A program made the position numbers and the translations under genes. Shown piece after piece: positions 10,046-19,142 of a stretch of DNA of 64,000 nt. The notes beneath the pieces are model-generated. The model had not been told where the DNA came from. It did not search any database and was given only the letters and a program-made list of their open reading frames with translations. The stretch is taken from the NCBI RefSeq assembly GCF_014651875.1, contig NZ_BMXS01000001.1, positions 310,001 to 374,000 of the forward strand, read 5' to 3'. Source of the stretch: Litchfieldella qijiaojingensis. Lineage in GTDB: Bacteria; Pseudomonadota; Gammaproteobacteria; Pseudomonadales; Halomonadaceae. Position 1 is the first letter of the stretch; every line of letters begins with the position of its first letter.

Positions 10046-10660
10046 TCAGCCTGACAGCTTGCGGGCCAGGGCCGCCTTGATCAAGGCTTCGGTGGATAGA
10101 CCGTCACCGAGACCGGACAGCATGCGCGAAGCCTCCGTGGGTTTATAGCCCAGCGATACCAGCGCCGCTTCGGCATCGGCCATCGAAGACGTCGCCGCCG
10201 ACGATGTCTGGCGGCCTATCGCTTGGCAAGCCACTCCGTCCACGGCATCACGAGTCCAGTGGGGAAAGCGATCGCGCATCTCGATGACCAGCCGCTCGGC
10301 CGTCTTCTTGCCGACACCGGGCAGCCGCGTCAAGGCCTTGATATCGTCATCCATCACGCAGCGTATGAATTGCTCCTCTTCCATGCCGGACAGGATCGCC
10401 AGAGCCAACTTGGGACCGATGCCGTTGACCTTGATCAAGGCGCGAAATAGAGCACGTTCCTGTTCCCGGGCGAATCCAAAGAGCAAGTGGGCATCCTCGC
10501 GCACCGTCAGGTGAGTGAAGAGCTGTACCGTCTCGCCGGGAGCGGGAAGCGTCACCAGCGTATTCATGGACGCTTCGAGTTCATAACCGATACCGGCCAC
10601 ATCGATGACCAGCCATGGAGGTTGCTTGTCCAACAATGTGCCACGCAGGCGTCCAATCAT
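10046..10660 (-). CDS. ruvA: Holliday junction branch migration protein RuvA
   Basis: RuvA is the tetrameric junction-binding protein. Starting at MIGRLRGTLL (the canonical N-terminus, 10660) it has 204 residues, an N-terminal OB fold, helix-hairpin-helix motifs in domain II (VNGIGPKLALAILS and LPGVGKKTAERLV) and a C-terminal three-helix domain that contacts RuvB. The frame extends 15 codons upstream to another ATG, which would not match the family. Neither start has a strong Shine-Dalgarno. Confidence 0.94.
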   Translation of the reverse strand: MIGRLRGTLLDKQPPWLVIDVAGIGYELEASMNTLVTLPAPGETVQLFTHLTVREDAHLLFGFAREQERALFRALIKVNGIGPKLALAILSGMEEEQFIRCVMDDDIKALTRLPGVGKKTAERLVIEMRDRFPHWTRDAVDGVACQAIGRQTSSAATSSMADAEAALVSLGYKPTEASRMLSGLGDGLSTEALIKAALARKLSG

Positions 10661-10730
10661 GGCTATCGCAAGATCCTGTGAATGATTGCAGGCCACTATA
10701 CTCATCGCCCGTTCGGCTGGCCAGCGGTAC

Positions 10731-10749
10731 TATCAAACGCTGTTTGATA
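10731..10749. other. Perfect inverted repeat between ruvC and ruvA
   Basis: The 8-bp arms TATCAAAC and GTTTGATA surround a 3-nt loop. It lies 36 bases after the ruvC stop and 71 bases before the ruvA start on the minus strand. It may be a small processing or termination hairpin; it does not match the LexA box pattern CTGT-N8-ACAG. Confidence 0.5.
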
Positions 10750-10784
10750 ATAATGGCCCTGCAACGGAAGTATCGAAGTCGAGG

Positions 10785-11330
10785 TCAGGTCGGACGGTAG
10801 TCCCGCCAGCGCCCCCCTTTCCCCTTGGTAGTGCGTCGACCGCCGAAGCTGCCGGTCTGGACCAGTCCCTGCCTGGCATGTGCGTGGGTCAGGGCGATGG
10901 CAAGGGCATCGGCCGCATCGGCCTGGGGCGTGCCATCCAGACCAAGGAGAGCAGTGACCATGTGTTGTACCTGGCGCTTGTCGGCCGCACCGGTACCGGT
11001 CACCGCCTGTTTGATCTGGCGTGGACCATACTCGTTGACCGGCAAACCATGGTTGGAGGCGCATACGATAGCCGTCCCACGCGCCTGTCCCAGTTTCAGA
11101 GCCGAATCGGCATTGTTGGCCATGAATACCTGCTCGATGGCGAACTCACCAGGGCAATGCACGGCAATCAGTTCGCTGATACCGGCATAGATCTGGGCCA
11201 GCCGTTGCGCCAGGTCGTCGGCCTGCAGGCGAATACAGCCGCTGGCTACATAGGTTGGCTTCGTGGCGCTGACGTCGATAACGCCATAGCCGGTGAGGCG
11301 CGAACCGGGATCGATGCCGAGGATCAGCAT
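10785..11330 (-). CDS. ruvC: Crossover junction endodeoxyribonuclease RuvC
   Basis: RuvC is the Holliday junction resolvase. Its RNase H-like fold shows the first catalytic aspartate in [13 protein letters not shown], the glutamate in FAIEQVF and the C-terminal acidic pair in [12 protein letters not shown]. The ATG at 11330 has gagg ten bases upstream and gives the canonical MLILGIDPG start; an ATG at 11339 has that site too close. The C-terminus after [11 protein letters not shown] is basic. It lies next to yebC with almost no gap. Confidence 0.94.
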   Translation of the reverse strand: MLILGIDPGSRLTGYGVIDVSATKPTYVASGCIRLQADDLAQRLAQIYAGISELIAVHCPGEFAIEQVFMANNADSALKLGQARGTAIVCASNHGLPVNEYGPRQIKQAVTGTGAADKRQVQHMVTALLGLDGTPQADAADALAIALTHAHARQGLVQTGSFGGRRTTKGKGGRWRDYRPT

Positions 11331-11342
11331 CGGCGACATGCC

Positions 11343-12092
11343 TCAGTCCAACTGTTCGAGAATGGCATCGTCGAAATCCGCATTGGAGTAAACGTTCTGC
11401 ACGTCGTCTAGATCCTCGAGCATGTCGATCAGTTTGATGACTCTGCGTGCCAGTTCCACATCGGTGATGCGCGTGTAGTTATCCGGATACAGCCCTACAT
11501 CGCTGGACAAGGGTTCGATACCCGCCTCGACTAGCGCATCCTTGACGGCACCGAAGCTTTCGGGGGGCGTGACGATCTCGAGCGTGCCATCGTCCTGAGT
11601 CACGATATCCTCGGGTTCCGCCTCGAGCGTGGCCTCGATGGCGGCTTCTTCTGTGGTACCTTCCGGCAGCAGCAGACGCCCCTGCTTGTGGAACATGAAG
11701 GCCACCGAGCCCGAGGTGCCAAGGTTGCCGCCATGCTTGTTGAAAGCATGACGTACTTCGGAAACCGTACGGTTGCGATTGTCGGTCATGCACTCCACCA
11801 GCACCGCGACCCCCTCCGGGCCATAACCTTCGTAGACGGTCTCCTCCATGTTGTCGCCTTCGGCATTACCGGCACCACGGTCGATGGCTCGCTGGATGGT
11901 GTCCTTGGTCATGTTGTTGGCGAGCGCCTTGTCGATCGCCGCCCGCAACCGGGGATTGTCGTTCGGCTCACCGCCGCCCTGTCGAGCGGCCACGGTCAGT
12001 TCACGAATCAACTTGGTGAAGATCTTGCCACGCTTGGCATCCTGTGCGGCCTTGCGGTGTTTGATATTCGCCCATTTACTGTGACCAGCCAT
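11343..12092 (-). CDS. yebC: YebC/PmpR-family regulatory protein
   Basis: The 249-residue protein begins [19 protein letters not shown], the hallmark of the YebC/TACO1 family. Members act as transcription regulators or, as shown more recently for several bacteria, as ribosome-associated factors that help translate proline-rich stretches. The genomic slot just upstream of ruvC is the common gammaproteobacterial one. The start follows aggag. Confidence 0.95.
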   Translation of the reverse strand: MAGHSKWANIKHRKAAQDAKRGKIFTKLIRELTVAARQGGGEPNDNPRLRAAIDKALANNMTKDTIQRAIDRGAGNAEGDNMEETVYEGYGPEGVAVLVECMTDNRNRTVSEVRHAFNKHGGNLGTSGSVAFMFHKQGRLLLPEGTTEEAAIEATLEAEPEDIVTQDDGTLEIVTPPESFGAVKDALVEAGIEPLSSDVGLYPDNYTRITDVELARRVIKLIDMLEDLDDVQNVYSNADFDDAILEQLD

Positions 12093-12117
12093 GACGATTC
12101 ACTCCTGTTACACATGA

Positions 12118-12141
12118 CACCGGCGCCCAGAGGCGCCGGTG
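12118..12141. terminator. Strong hairpin between aspS and yebC
   Basis: A 10-bp GC-rich stem (12118-12127 with 12132-12141) closes a 4-nt loop. There is no T-run on the minus strand, so partial attenuation or mRNA stabilisation is as likely as full termination. Confidence 0.55.
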
Positions 12142-12177
12142 AACCACTACTTGAACCAGCTTCTTTGCCGTGTCGTG

Positions 12178-13959
12178 TCACTCGTCGGTGTGTTCTGCCT
12201 TGGCCTTGTGACGCAGGCGAATGCTGAGTTCCTTGAGCTGCTCTTGGGACACGTCGCCGGGGGCATCGGTCAGCAGGCACGCGGCGCTCTGGGTCTTGGG
12301 GAAGGCGATGACTTCACGGATGGTGCGTGCACCGCTCATCAACATCACCAGGCGATCGAGACCAAAGGCCAGACCTCCGTGCGGTGGCGCGCCAAACTTC
12401 AGGGCCTCGAGCAGGAAGCCGAACTTCTCGTCGGCCTCGGCCTGGTCGATGCCCAGGACCTCGAGGACCGCACGCTGCATGGCCTGATCGTGGATACGGA
12501 TCGAGCCACCGCCCAACTCGGTGCCATTGAGCACCATGTCATAAGCTCGCGACAGCGCTACAGCGGGATTCGTTCTGAGGGTTTCCACATCGCAGGACGG
12601 TGCCGTGAAGGGATGGTGCAATGCTTGCAGGCGCGCACTGCCATCGTCCTCGAACATCGGGAAGTCGACGACCCACAATGGCGCCCACTCTTGTGTATAG
12701 AGTTCGAGATCCTCGCCGAGCTTGACTCGCAGGGCCCCCAAGGCTTCGTTGACAATGCGCGCCTTGTCGGCACCAAAGAAGATGATGTCGCCATCCTCGG
12801 CCCCAGTACGGTCAAGCAGTTCCTCGATCACGTCTTCCATGAACTTGACGATCGGCGACTGCAGCCCTTCGAGCCCCTTGGCGCGTTCGTTGACCTTGAT
12901 CCAGGCCAACCCCTTGGCGCCGTAGATCCCCACGAACTTGGTGTAGTCGTCGATCTCCTTGCGCGTCAGCTTGGCGCCCCCACTGACCTTGAGCGCTGCC
13001 ACGCGACCGTCTTCGGCGTTGGCTGGGCCGGAAAACACTTTGAAGTCGACGTTCTTCATCAGGTCGTCGACATCGACAAGCTCCAGCGGAATACGCAGGT
13101 CCGGCTTGTCGGACCCATAACGCGACATGGCCTCGGCATAGGGCATGCGCGGGAATTCGGGTAGCTCGACATCGAGCACTTCGCGGAACAGGCTGCGAAT
13201 CATCGATTCGGCGATGCCCATGATGTCGTCTTCCTCGACGAACGACGCCTCGAGATCGATCTGAGTAAACTCGGGCTGACGATCGGCGCGCAGGTCCTCG
13301 TCACGGAAGCATTTTGCGATCTGGTAATAACGGTCGAAACCCGACACCATCAACAACTGCTTGAAGAGCTGCGGCGACTGCGGCAGTGCGAAGAAGCTGC
13401 CTGCATGGGTACGGCTGGGCACCAGGTAATCGCGCGCCCCTTCCGGTGTGGCACGTGTCAGGATCGGCGTTTCGATGTCCAGGAACCCTTCGTCCTCGAG
13501 GAAAGCACGGACCCGATGGGTGATACGCGAACGCAACCTCAGTTTGTCAATCATCTCTGGGCGGCGCAGGTCGATATAGCGATGCTTGAGACGCACCTCT
13601 TCACCGACCTTGCCGTGCTCGTCGAGCTGGAACGGCGGTGTCGCAGCAGTATTGAGTACTTCGACGTCCTTGGCCAGTACCTCGATCATGCCAGTCGGCA
13701 TGTTGGGGTTCTGGGTTCCTTCGGGACGCAGGCGAACGCGCCCCTGAATGCGCAGCACGAACTCGTTACGCGCCCGGTCGGCAGTGGCGAAGGCCTCGGC
13801 GGTGTCGGGGTCGACCACGACTTGGGCGATACCGTCGCGGTCTCGCATGTCGAGGAAGATCACCCCGCCATGGTCACGGCGACGGTGCACCCACCCGCAC
13901 AGCGTGACCTGCTGATCCACCAAGGTTTCGTTGAGCTGGCCGCAATAATGGCTGCGCAT
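12178..13959 (-). CDS. aspS: Aspartyl-tRNA synthetase
   Basis: This class II synthetase of 593 residues has the bacterial architecture: an N-terminal anticodon-binding OB fold ([15 protein letters not shown]), motif 2 in the [16 protein letters not shown] region, a GAD insertion domain (about 290-420) and motif 3 in [13 protein letters not shown] near the C-terminus. Whether it is discriminating for tRNA-Asp or also charges tRNA-Asn cannot be decided without checking gatCAB elsewhere. The start follows agga. Confidence 0.96.
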   Translation of the reverse strand: MRSHYCGQLNETLVDQQVTLCGWVHRRRDHGGVIFLDMRDRDGIAQVVVDPDTAEAFATADRARNEFVLRIQGRVRLRPEGTQNPNMPTGMIEVLAKDVEVLNTAATPPFQLDEHGKVGEEVRLKHRYIDLRRPEMIDKLRLRSRITHRVRAFLEDEGFLDIETPILTRATPEGARDYLVPSRTHAGSFFALPQSPQLFKQLLMVSGFDRYYQIAKCFRDEDLRADRQPEFTQIDLEASFVEEDDIMGIAESMIRSLFREVLDVELPEFPRMPYAEAMSRYGSDKPDLRIPLELVDVDDLMKNVDFKVFSGPANAEDGRVAALKVSGGAKLTRKEIDDYTKFVGIYGAKGLAWIKVNERAKGLEGLQSPIVKFMEDVIEELLDRTGAEDGDIIFFGADKARIVNEALGALRVKLGEDLELYTQEWAPLWVVDFPMFEDDGSARLQALHHPFTAPSCDVETLRTNPAVALSRAYDMVLNGTELGGGSIRIHDQAMQRAVLEVLGIDQAEADEKFGFLLEALKFGAPPHGGLAFGLDRLVMLMSGARTIREVIAFPKTQSAACLLTDAPGDVSQEQLKELSIRLRHKAKAEHTDE

Positions 13960-14009
13960 GTCAAATCCTGTTCTGTTGCGTTATCGGAAAGTCGTCATTG
14001 TCGGTAACC

Positions 14010-14029
14010 GGCCGGGGTTTGCGCCGGCC
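14010..14029. terminator. GC-rich hairpin after the FmdB-family gene
   Basis: A 6-bp stem GGCCGG/CCGGCC surrounds an 8-nt loop in the gap between the FmdB stop and the aspS start. It is positioned to end the FmdB transcript on the minus strand, but lacks a T-tract. Confidence 0.45.
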
Positions 14030-14034
14030 AATCG

Positions 14035-14304
14035 TCAAGCGGAGGCCGCCGCGCCGCTCTCGGCAGGCGCCTTCGATGCACCGCTGTCGCTCCCGCCATC
14101 CCCGGCGAGGTTTTTCTTGCCACCCGACTTGAAGTCGGTTTCGTACCAGCCCCCACCGGCCAGGCGAAAGCCCGCAGCCGACACCAGGCGGGTCAGCTCG
14201 GCGGCATCGCAGCTCGGGCAGTCGGTCAGCGGCGCGGCACTGATCTTTTGCAGTTTCTCCAGACGGTGGCCACAGGCCTTGCACTCATATTCATAGATCG
14301 GCAT
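14035..14304 (-). CDS. FmdB-family zinc-ribbon protein
   Basis: This small 89-residue protein starts MPIYEYECKACGH and has four cysteines in two CxxC pairs (CKAC and CPSC) forming a zinc ribbon, followed by a low-complexity Gly/Ser/Ala tail. The family is named after a formamide/amide operon regulator, but its role in proteobacteria is unclear. The start at 14304 is chosen because of the upstream aaggtga and the family N-terminus; the frame is open much further upstream. It lies immediately upstream of aspS, as in many gammaproteobacteria. Confidence 0.88.
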   Translation of the reverse strand: MPIYEYECKACGHRLEKLQKISAAPLTDCPSCDAAELTRLVSAAGFRLAGGGWYETDFKSGGKKNLAGDGGSDSGASKAPAESGAAASA

Positions 14305-14503
14305 GGTTTTCATCACCTTGGATACGAAAACGCCCGCAGGAAACGCGATGACCGAGACATCGCGCGATTCAGACTGGCAACTGGCAATATGCGGCCACTC
14401 GTCGTACTTTCCAAGCGAGGCCTGAAAGCCCGGTATTATAGCGCGCTGCGCCCCCTGGCGGGCAAGTTGGCGCTGCCGGTGCCATGAAAAAGGAACCCTG
14501 CCC

Positions 14504-15445
14504 ATGAAAGCCGTGATTCTCGATGCCGCAACGCTTGGTGATGATATCGACCTCACCCCACTGCGTGATGAAGTGGACGAACTGGACGTCTACGCCATCA
14601 CTTCACTGAGCGAACGTATTCCACGTCTAGCCGGCGCCCGAGTCGCCATCGTCAACAAGGTGATACTCGATGCCGAGGTGCTGGAGGCACTCCCCGATCT
14701 CGAACTGATCTGCGTATTGGCCACCGGTACCAACAATATCGATATGGAAGCCGCAAAGCGCCAGGGGATCGACGTCAGGAACGTCACCGCCTATGGCACG
14801 CAGAGCGTCGCACAGCACACTCTGATGTTGATGCTGGCACTGGCCAACCGCCTGCCCCTCTACCAACGTGACGTGGTCGCAGGTCGCTGGGGCGAGAGCC
14901 CCTTCTTCTGCCTGATGGACCATCGCACCTTGCAGCTTGCCGACAAGCACCTGGTCATCGTCGGTCGGGGTGAGCTGGGTGGCAAGGTGGCACAATTCGC
15001 CGAGGCATTCGGCATGCGCGTGAGCTTTACCGCCCGTCCGGGCAATGAGGCAAACGACGATCGTCCCTCACTCAGCGATCTGGCACCGGATGCCGATATC
15101 CTCAGTCTGCATTGTCCATTGACCGACGCAACGCGACATCTGGTCGATGCTGCTCTGCTGGCACGCATGAAGCGTGACGCCTTGCTGATCAACTGTGCTC
15201 GTGGCGGCATCATCGATGAGGAAGCGGCCCTCGATGCCCTCAGGAAAGGCCGTTTGGGTGGCCTGGGTGTCGACACCCTACCCGTGGAACCACCCCGCAA
15301 TGGCCACCCCTTGCTCGCAGCGCTCAGTGAGCCTCTCAATCTCATCGTCACTCCCCACAATGCCTGGATCACCCCAGAGGCTCGTGCCAACGTGGTTCGG
15401 CTGACCGTCGACAACCTGCGCCGTTGGCGCCAGACAGGCGAATGA
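14504..15445 (+). CDS. D-2-hydroxyacid dehydrogenase (glycerate/hydroxypyruvate reductase type)
   Basis: This NAD(P)-dependent 2-hydroxyacid dehydrogenase of 313 residues has the Rossmann motif VIVGRGELGGKVAQFA (GxGxxG near residue 150), the substrate arginine in NCARGGIIDEEAALDAL, and the late Glu/His pair (PVEPP, TPHNAW). It resembles HprA-type glycerate dehydrogenases. It leads a plus-strand group with a sugar kinase (31-nt gap) and a nucleoside hydrolase (17-nt gap). The start follows aagga. Confidence 0.88.
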   Translation: MKAVILDAATLGDDIDLTPLRDEVDELDVYAITSLSERIPRLAGARVAIVNKVILDAEVLEALPDLELICVLATGTNNIDMEAAKRQGIDVRNVTAYGTQSVAQHTLMLMLALANRLPLYQRDVVAGRWGESPFFCLMDHRTLQLADKHLVIVGRGELGGKVAQFAEAFGMRVSFTARPGNEANDDRPSLSDLAPDADILSLHCPLTDATRHLVDAALLARMKRDALLINCARGGIIDEEAALDALRKGRLGGLGVDTLPVEPPRNGHPLLAALSEPLNLIVTPHNAWITPEARANVVRLTVDNLRRWRQTGE

Positions 15446-15476
15446 ATTCGCCCCGTTTTCGGCTTCAGGAGATCCC

Positions 15477-16397
15477 ATGCTCTACAACTTCGGCTCGATC
15501 AATATCGATCATATCTACCGGGTCGCACATTTCGTGCGTCCCGGCGAAACCCTGGCCAGTTCGAGCTATCGCCAGGTGCTTGGCGGCAAGGGGGCCAACC
15601 AGTCGTTGGCCGTCGCGCGTGCCGGAGGCAATGTCTGCCACTGGGGGCAGCTTGGCAACGCCGACCGTTGGGTGTTGGAAATGCTCTCTGCGGCGGGGGT
15701 GGATACCACGAATGTCGAGCTGATCGACGGCCCCAGCGGCCATGCCCTGATCCAGGTCGACGATGCGGGAGAAAACGCCATCATCCTGTTCCCGGGCGCC
15801 AATCACGGCTTCGACGCTGCCCGGATCGAGACCCTGATCGACCAGGCCCGTCCGGGCGATTGGCTATTGCTGCAGAATGAGTGCAACCGCTTGGCCGAAG
15901 TCATGACCCAGGCTCATGAACGCGGCATGGTCGTCGCCTTCAACCCCGCGCCGATGACAGCTGGAGTGTCGGAGTTGCCGCTGGAAGCGTGTCAGCTGCT
16001 GTTCGTCAATCGCGGCGAGGCTGCGGCACTGGTGGAGCTCGATGAGGATACCGATCGCGACGTACTCCTGGAAGCGCTCGAGCACCGTTTGCCCGAGGTA
16101 GAGCTCGTACTGACCCTGGGCAGCGACGGTGTCTGCTACCAGTACCGCCAACAGCGGCTGTATCTACCTGCCCATCGGGTTGCAGCACTCGATACCACTG
16201 CCGCTGGCGATACCTTCATCGGCTATTTCATGGCGGCCCGCCAGCGTGGCAAGGAGGTCGAGCACTGTTTGCGTCTGGCCAGTACAGCCTCGGCATTGTG
16301 CGTGCAACGTGCCGGCGCCGCTCCCAGCATCCCCGTTGCCAGCGATGTCGAGGCGGCCATACGCGGCTGGCCCGAACTGGTCATGACATCATATTGA
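15477..16397 (+). CDS. rbsK: Ribokinase-like PfkB-family carbohydrate kinase
   Basis: This 306-residue PfkB kinase has the first signature around LGGKGANQSLAVARAGG (residues about 38-54) and the C-terminal catalytic signature LDTTAAGDTFIGYF, with the base aspartate in AAGD. The N-terminal NFGSINID is typical of ribokinases. With the nucleoside hydrolase downstream, a route from nucleoside to ribose to ribose 5-phosphate is sensible. Exact sugar specificity is an inference. Confidence 0.82.
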   Translation: MLYNFGSINIDHIYRVAHFVRPGETLASSSYRQVLGGKGANQSLAVARAGGNVCHWGQLGNADRWVLEMLSAAGVDTTNVELIDGPSGHALIQVDDAGENAIILFPGANHGFDAARIETLIDQARPGDWLLLQNECNRLAEVMTQAHERGMVVAFNPAPMTAGVSELPLEACQLLFVNRGEAAALVELDEDTDRDVLLEALEHRLPEVELVLTLGSDGVCYQYRQQRLYLPAHRVAALDTTAAGDTFIGYFMAARQRGKEVEHCLRLASTASALCVQRAGAAPSIPVASDVEAAIRGWPELVMTSY

Positions 16398-16414
16398 ATA
16401 GGTAAGGAAATTTC

Positions 16415-17356
16415 ATGAGCCATCCGATCATCTTCGATACCGATCCTGGTGTCGACGACGCCCAGGCCATTGCCATTGCCCTCGCCCATCCCGAGATCGA
16501 GCTGCTGGGCATGACCACCACCTATGGCAATGTGGACATCACCACCGCCACACGGAATGCCTTGCTGCTCGGCGAGTTGGCCGGACAAGCGATTCCCGTG
16601 GCCCAAGGGGCGGCGGCACCGTTGGTCAAGGCCAAGCATCCGGCCCCGGCCTTCATTCATGGCGAAAACGGTCTCGGCAATATCGAACTGCCTCCAGTCA
16701 CCGGTCAGGCCATTTCCGCTACCGCCGCGCAGTTCATCGTCAATCAGGTGACTGCCCGGCCGGGTGAGATCACCTTGGTGGCGGTAGGGCCATTGGGGAA
16801 TCTGGCAACTGCGTTACAGCTCGATCCCGGTATCGTCACCAAGGTCAAGCAGGTGGTGATCATGGGCGGCTCGGTCAATGAAGGCGGCAATGTCACACCC
16901 GTGGCTGAAGCCAATATCTTCAACGATCCGCATGCCGCCGCTCGAGTGTTGACCGCAGGTTGGCCGCTGACCATGGTCGGGCTGGATGCGACGCATCGCT
17001 GCGTGCTGCGGCCCAGCGATATGGAAGCGATCGCCGCCAGTCAGGGGCGTTTGGGTGAGGTGCTGGCCGGCAGCTATGCCTTCTATAGCGATTTCTATCG
17101 TGGCGCCCGGGGCATCGACGGCTGCTGTCCTCACGACAGTTGCGCGCTGGCCTGGCTGATCGAGCCGGAACTGTTTACCACTGCACGCGGCCATCTCACC
17201 GTCATCACCGATGGCGACGCCGAAGGTCAGACGCTATTCGCTCCCGAGGGGCGCCCCTTCATTGACGATCGCTGGGCACGTACGCCGTTGGTGGAGGTAT
17301 GTACCGGCGCCGACGGCAAGGCGGTCGTGGAGTGGATCGTCGATACGTTGAAGTGA
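16415..17356 (+). CDS. Pyrimidine/purine nucleoside hydrolase (IU-NH family)
   Basis: This calcium-dependent ribonucleoside hydrolase of 313 residues has the N-terminal Ca-binding motif DTDPGVDDAQAI near residue 8, the VAVGPLGNLATAL motif and a C-terminal aspartate in CPHDSCALAW. It releases ribose from nucleosides. It is last in the three-gene group and its ribose would feed the kinase just upstream. Base specificity (RihA, RihB or RihC type) is not assignable here. Confidence 0.9.
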   Translation: MSHPIIFDTDPGVDDAQAIAIALAHPEIELLGMTTTYGNVDITTATRNALLLGELAGQAIPVAQGAAAPLVKAKHPAPAFIHGENGLGNIELPPVTGQAISATAAQFIVNQVTARPGEITLVAVGPLGNLATALQLDPGIVTKVKQVVIMGGSVNEGGNVTPVAEANIFNDPHAAARVLTAGWPLTMVGLDATHRCVLRPSDMEAIAASQGRLGEVLAGSYAFYSDFYRGARGIDGCCPHDSCALAWLIEPELFTTARGHLTVITDGDAEGQTLFAPEGRPFIDDRWARTPLVEVCTGADGKAVVEWIVDTLK

Positions 17357-17371
17357 GGAGCTCGCCGAACG

Positions 17372-17644
17372 CTAGAGGGTGAGGAAGGCGTCATGATCCC
17401 GCCATTCGACGCCTTCCAGTTCGACATGGGTGACCCGTGCATCCGGTGGCCCTTGCCACAGCCACTGGGTCACGCTATTGACGGCTTCTCCCTCGCCACA
17501 TAGCAGCACTTCCACCCGCCCATCAGGGAGGTTCTTGGCGTAGCCGGTCACCCCCATTCTCAATGCTTGCTCCTGAGTGGCGCGACGAAACCACACGCCC
17601 TGCACCTTGCCCGTTACCAGTGCCTTCACACAGCATTTCCCCAT
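17372..17644 (-). CDS. acyP: Acylphosphatase
   Basis: This 90-residue acylphosphatase contains the anion-binding loop VTGKVQGVWFRRATQEQA with the catalytic arginine and the NLPDGRVEV segment with the catalytic asparagine. The ATG at 17644 lies six bases after a perfect aaggag; an ATG at 17650 directly abuts that site and a GTG at 17659 includes it, so both are less likely. It converges on the nucleoside hydrolase. Confidence 0.92.
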   Translation of the reverse strand: MGKCCVKALVTGKVQGVWFRRATQEQALRMGVTGYAKNLPDGRVEVLLCGEGEAVNSVTQWLWQGPPDARVTHVELEGVEWRDHDAFLTL

Positions 17645-17835
17645 TGTCATCTCCTTCACCTGCGCTGCTCCTATTTCTAGCAGTTTGCGCTAATGTCGAC
17701 AAAAGTGCCCCGGGTGGGAACCCCCATTCGGTTACGCTAGTCTTGATATACGAGAAGCCAAAAGCTTCCGTACTCACGGGGTAGCAGCCTTATCCGGCCT
17801 GCCAACAACAATCGATCCTCAAAAGGGATAACGTC

Positions 17836-18897
17836 ATGCATGTCTTCCAGCATCCGGAATTCGATCGACACGAGCAAATCGTCTTCGGTTTCGACGATGT
17901 CAGCGGCCTGCGGGCCATCATCGCCATCCACAACACCTGCCGCGGCCCGGCATTGGGCGGTCTTCGCATTTTTCCCTACGCCAACGAAGACGATGCCTTG
18001 ACCGATGTTTTGCGCCTGTCGCGCGGCATGACCTACAAGTCGGCACTGGCCAACCTGCCACTGGGCGGGGGTAAGGCAGTGATCATCGCCGACCCCAAAT
18101 GCGACAAGACACCGGCCCTGCTAGAAGCCATGGGGCGGCTGGTCGATTCATTGGGTGGCCGCTATATCACCGCTGAGGATTCCGGTTCCAGTGAGGCGGA
18201 CATGCAGGTGATCGCCAGGCAGACCGAGCATGTCAGTGGCTTGCGTAAAGCCAGCGGCGAGTCCGGTGACCCTTCCCCCTTCACTGCGCATGGGGTGTTC
18301 TTCGCCTTGCGCTGCGCGGTACGTCATGGACTTGGCAGGCAGCATCTGAAAGGTGTTCGGGTAGCCATTCAGGGGGTCGGGCATGTCGGAACCCACCTGG
18401 CTCGCAAGCTGTATGCTGCCGGAGCCACACTGGTCGTCAGCGACGTGAACGAAGCCGCGGCCGTACAACTGGCCAATGAGCTTGGAGCCGAGGTGGTATC
18501 TCCCGCCGAAATCTTCGATGTCGACGTCGATGTCTTCGCTCCCTGTGCCTTGGGCGGGGTGATCGACGAAACGGTATGTGAACGCCTGAAAGCCCGGGTC
18601 GTGGCCGGCGCCGCCAACAACCAGCTCGCCTCTCCTGACGCGGGCCGGCGATTGCATGAACGCGGCATTCTCTATACTCCGGATTACGCCGCCAATGCCG
18701 GTGGTGTGATCGAGGTGGCCTGGCAGTTGCGTCGCCAAGGTTACCGTCGCGAGGCCGTGATGGCTCATATCGAACGAATCGAGGATACGTTGGACGAAAT
18801 CTTCCAGCGCGCCCGGCGCGAGCATTCCCCACCGGAAGAGATTGCCGATCGGGTGGCGGAGGAGCGCTTCAAGGCCCAGCCTCACCAGGCGGCTTGA
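17836..18897 (+). CDS. Glu/Leu/Phe/Val dehydrogenase (leucine dehydrogenase type)
   Basis: This NAD-dependent amino-acid dehydrogenase of 353 residues has the catalytic lysines in RGMTYKSALANLPLGGGKAVI (about 73-93) and the Rossmann motif QGVGHVGTHLARKL near 180. Its length and the phrase GGLRIFPY fit leucine/valine dehydrogenases, which deaminate branched-chain amino acids to 2-oxoacids. The start follows aaaaggg. It stands alone between divergent and intergenic DNA. Confidence 0.85.
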   Translation: MHVFQHPEFDRHEQIVFGFDDVSGLRAIIAIHNTCRGPALGGLRIFPYANEDDALTDVLRLSRGMTYKSALANLPLGGGKAVIIADPKCDKTPALLEAMGRLVDSLGGRYITAEDSGSSEADMQVIARQTEHVSGLRKASGESGDPSPFTAHGVFFALRCAVRHGLGRQHLKGVRVAIQGVGHVGTHLARKLYAAGATLVVSDVNEAAAVQLANELGAEVVSPAEIFDVDVDVFAPCALGGVIDETVCERLKARVVAGAANNQLASPDAGRRLHERGILYTPDYAANAGGVIEVAWQLRRQGYRREAVMAHIERIEDTLDEIFQRARREHSPPEEIADRVAEERFKAQPHQAA

Positions 18898-19142
18898 GGG
18901 AGCCTCCTCCTCGACTTGCTCCCCCTTCACTCACCTCAACCGTCGCCGGTCAACAGCTCGCGCTTGACCAGCACCGCCGTATTGCGGGGAACGATGTCCC
19001 GTTCCCGGGCCAGGGTTCTCGCAGTTGATCAAGCGTTTGTTGGCACGACGACGACCGTCATAGCTGCATTGCAGCGAGTCCTCTTGGCACTGATAATGTG
19101 CCTGCCGCAGGCCATCGCCGTTTACTTTTGCCTGGAGATTTT
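18898..19142. other. Intergenic region with a possible degraded minus-strand gene
   Basis: The minus strand carries two protein-like stretches in different frames: one ending KRELLTGDG-stop (preceded by RERDIVPRNTAVLV) and, upstream, one with two cysteines around YDGRRRANKRLIN. No start codon with a ribosome site was found. It could be a broken small gene, or chance in GC-rich DNA. The plus-strand promoter of the next gene must also lie here, but no clear -35/-10 pair was seen. Confidence 0.25.

Noticed and set aside
10660-10760. LexA/SOS box upstream of ruvA
   Set aside because: No CTGT-N8-ACAG match; the inverted repeat at 10731 has a different sequence and spacing.
12139-13164. 341-codon plus-strand frame opposite aspS
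   Set aside because: Shadow of aspS; no recognisable protein features.
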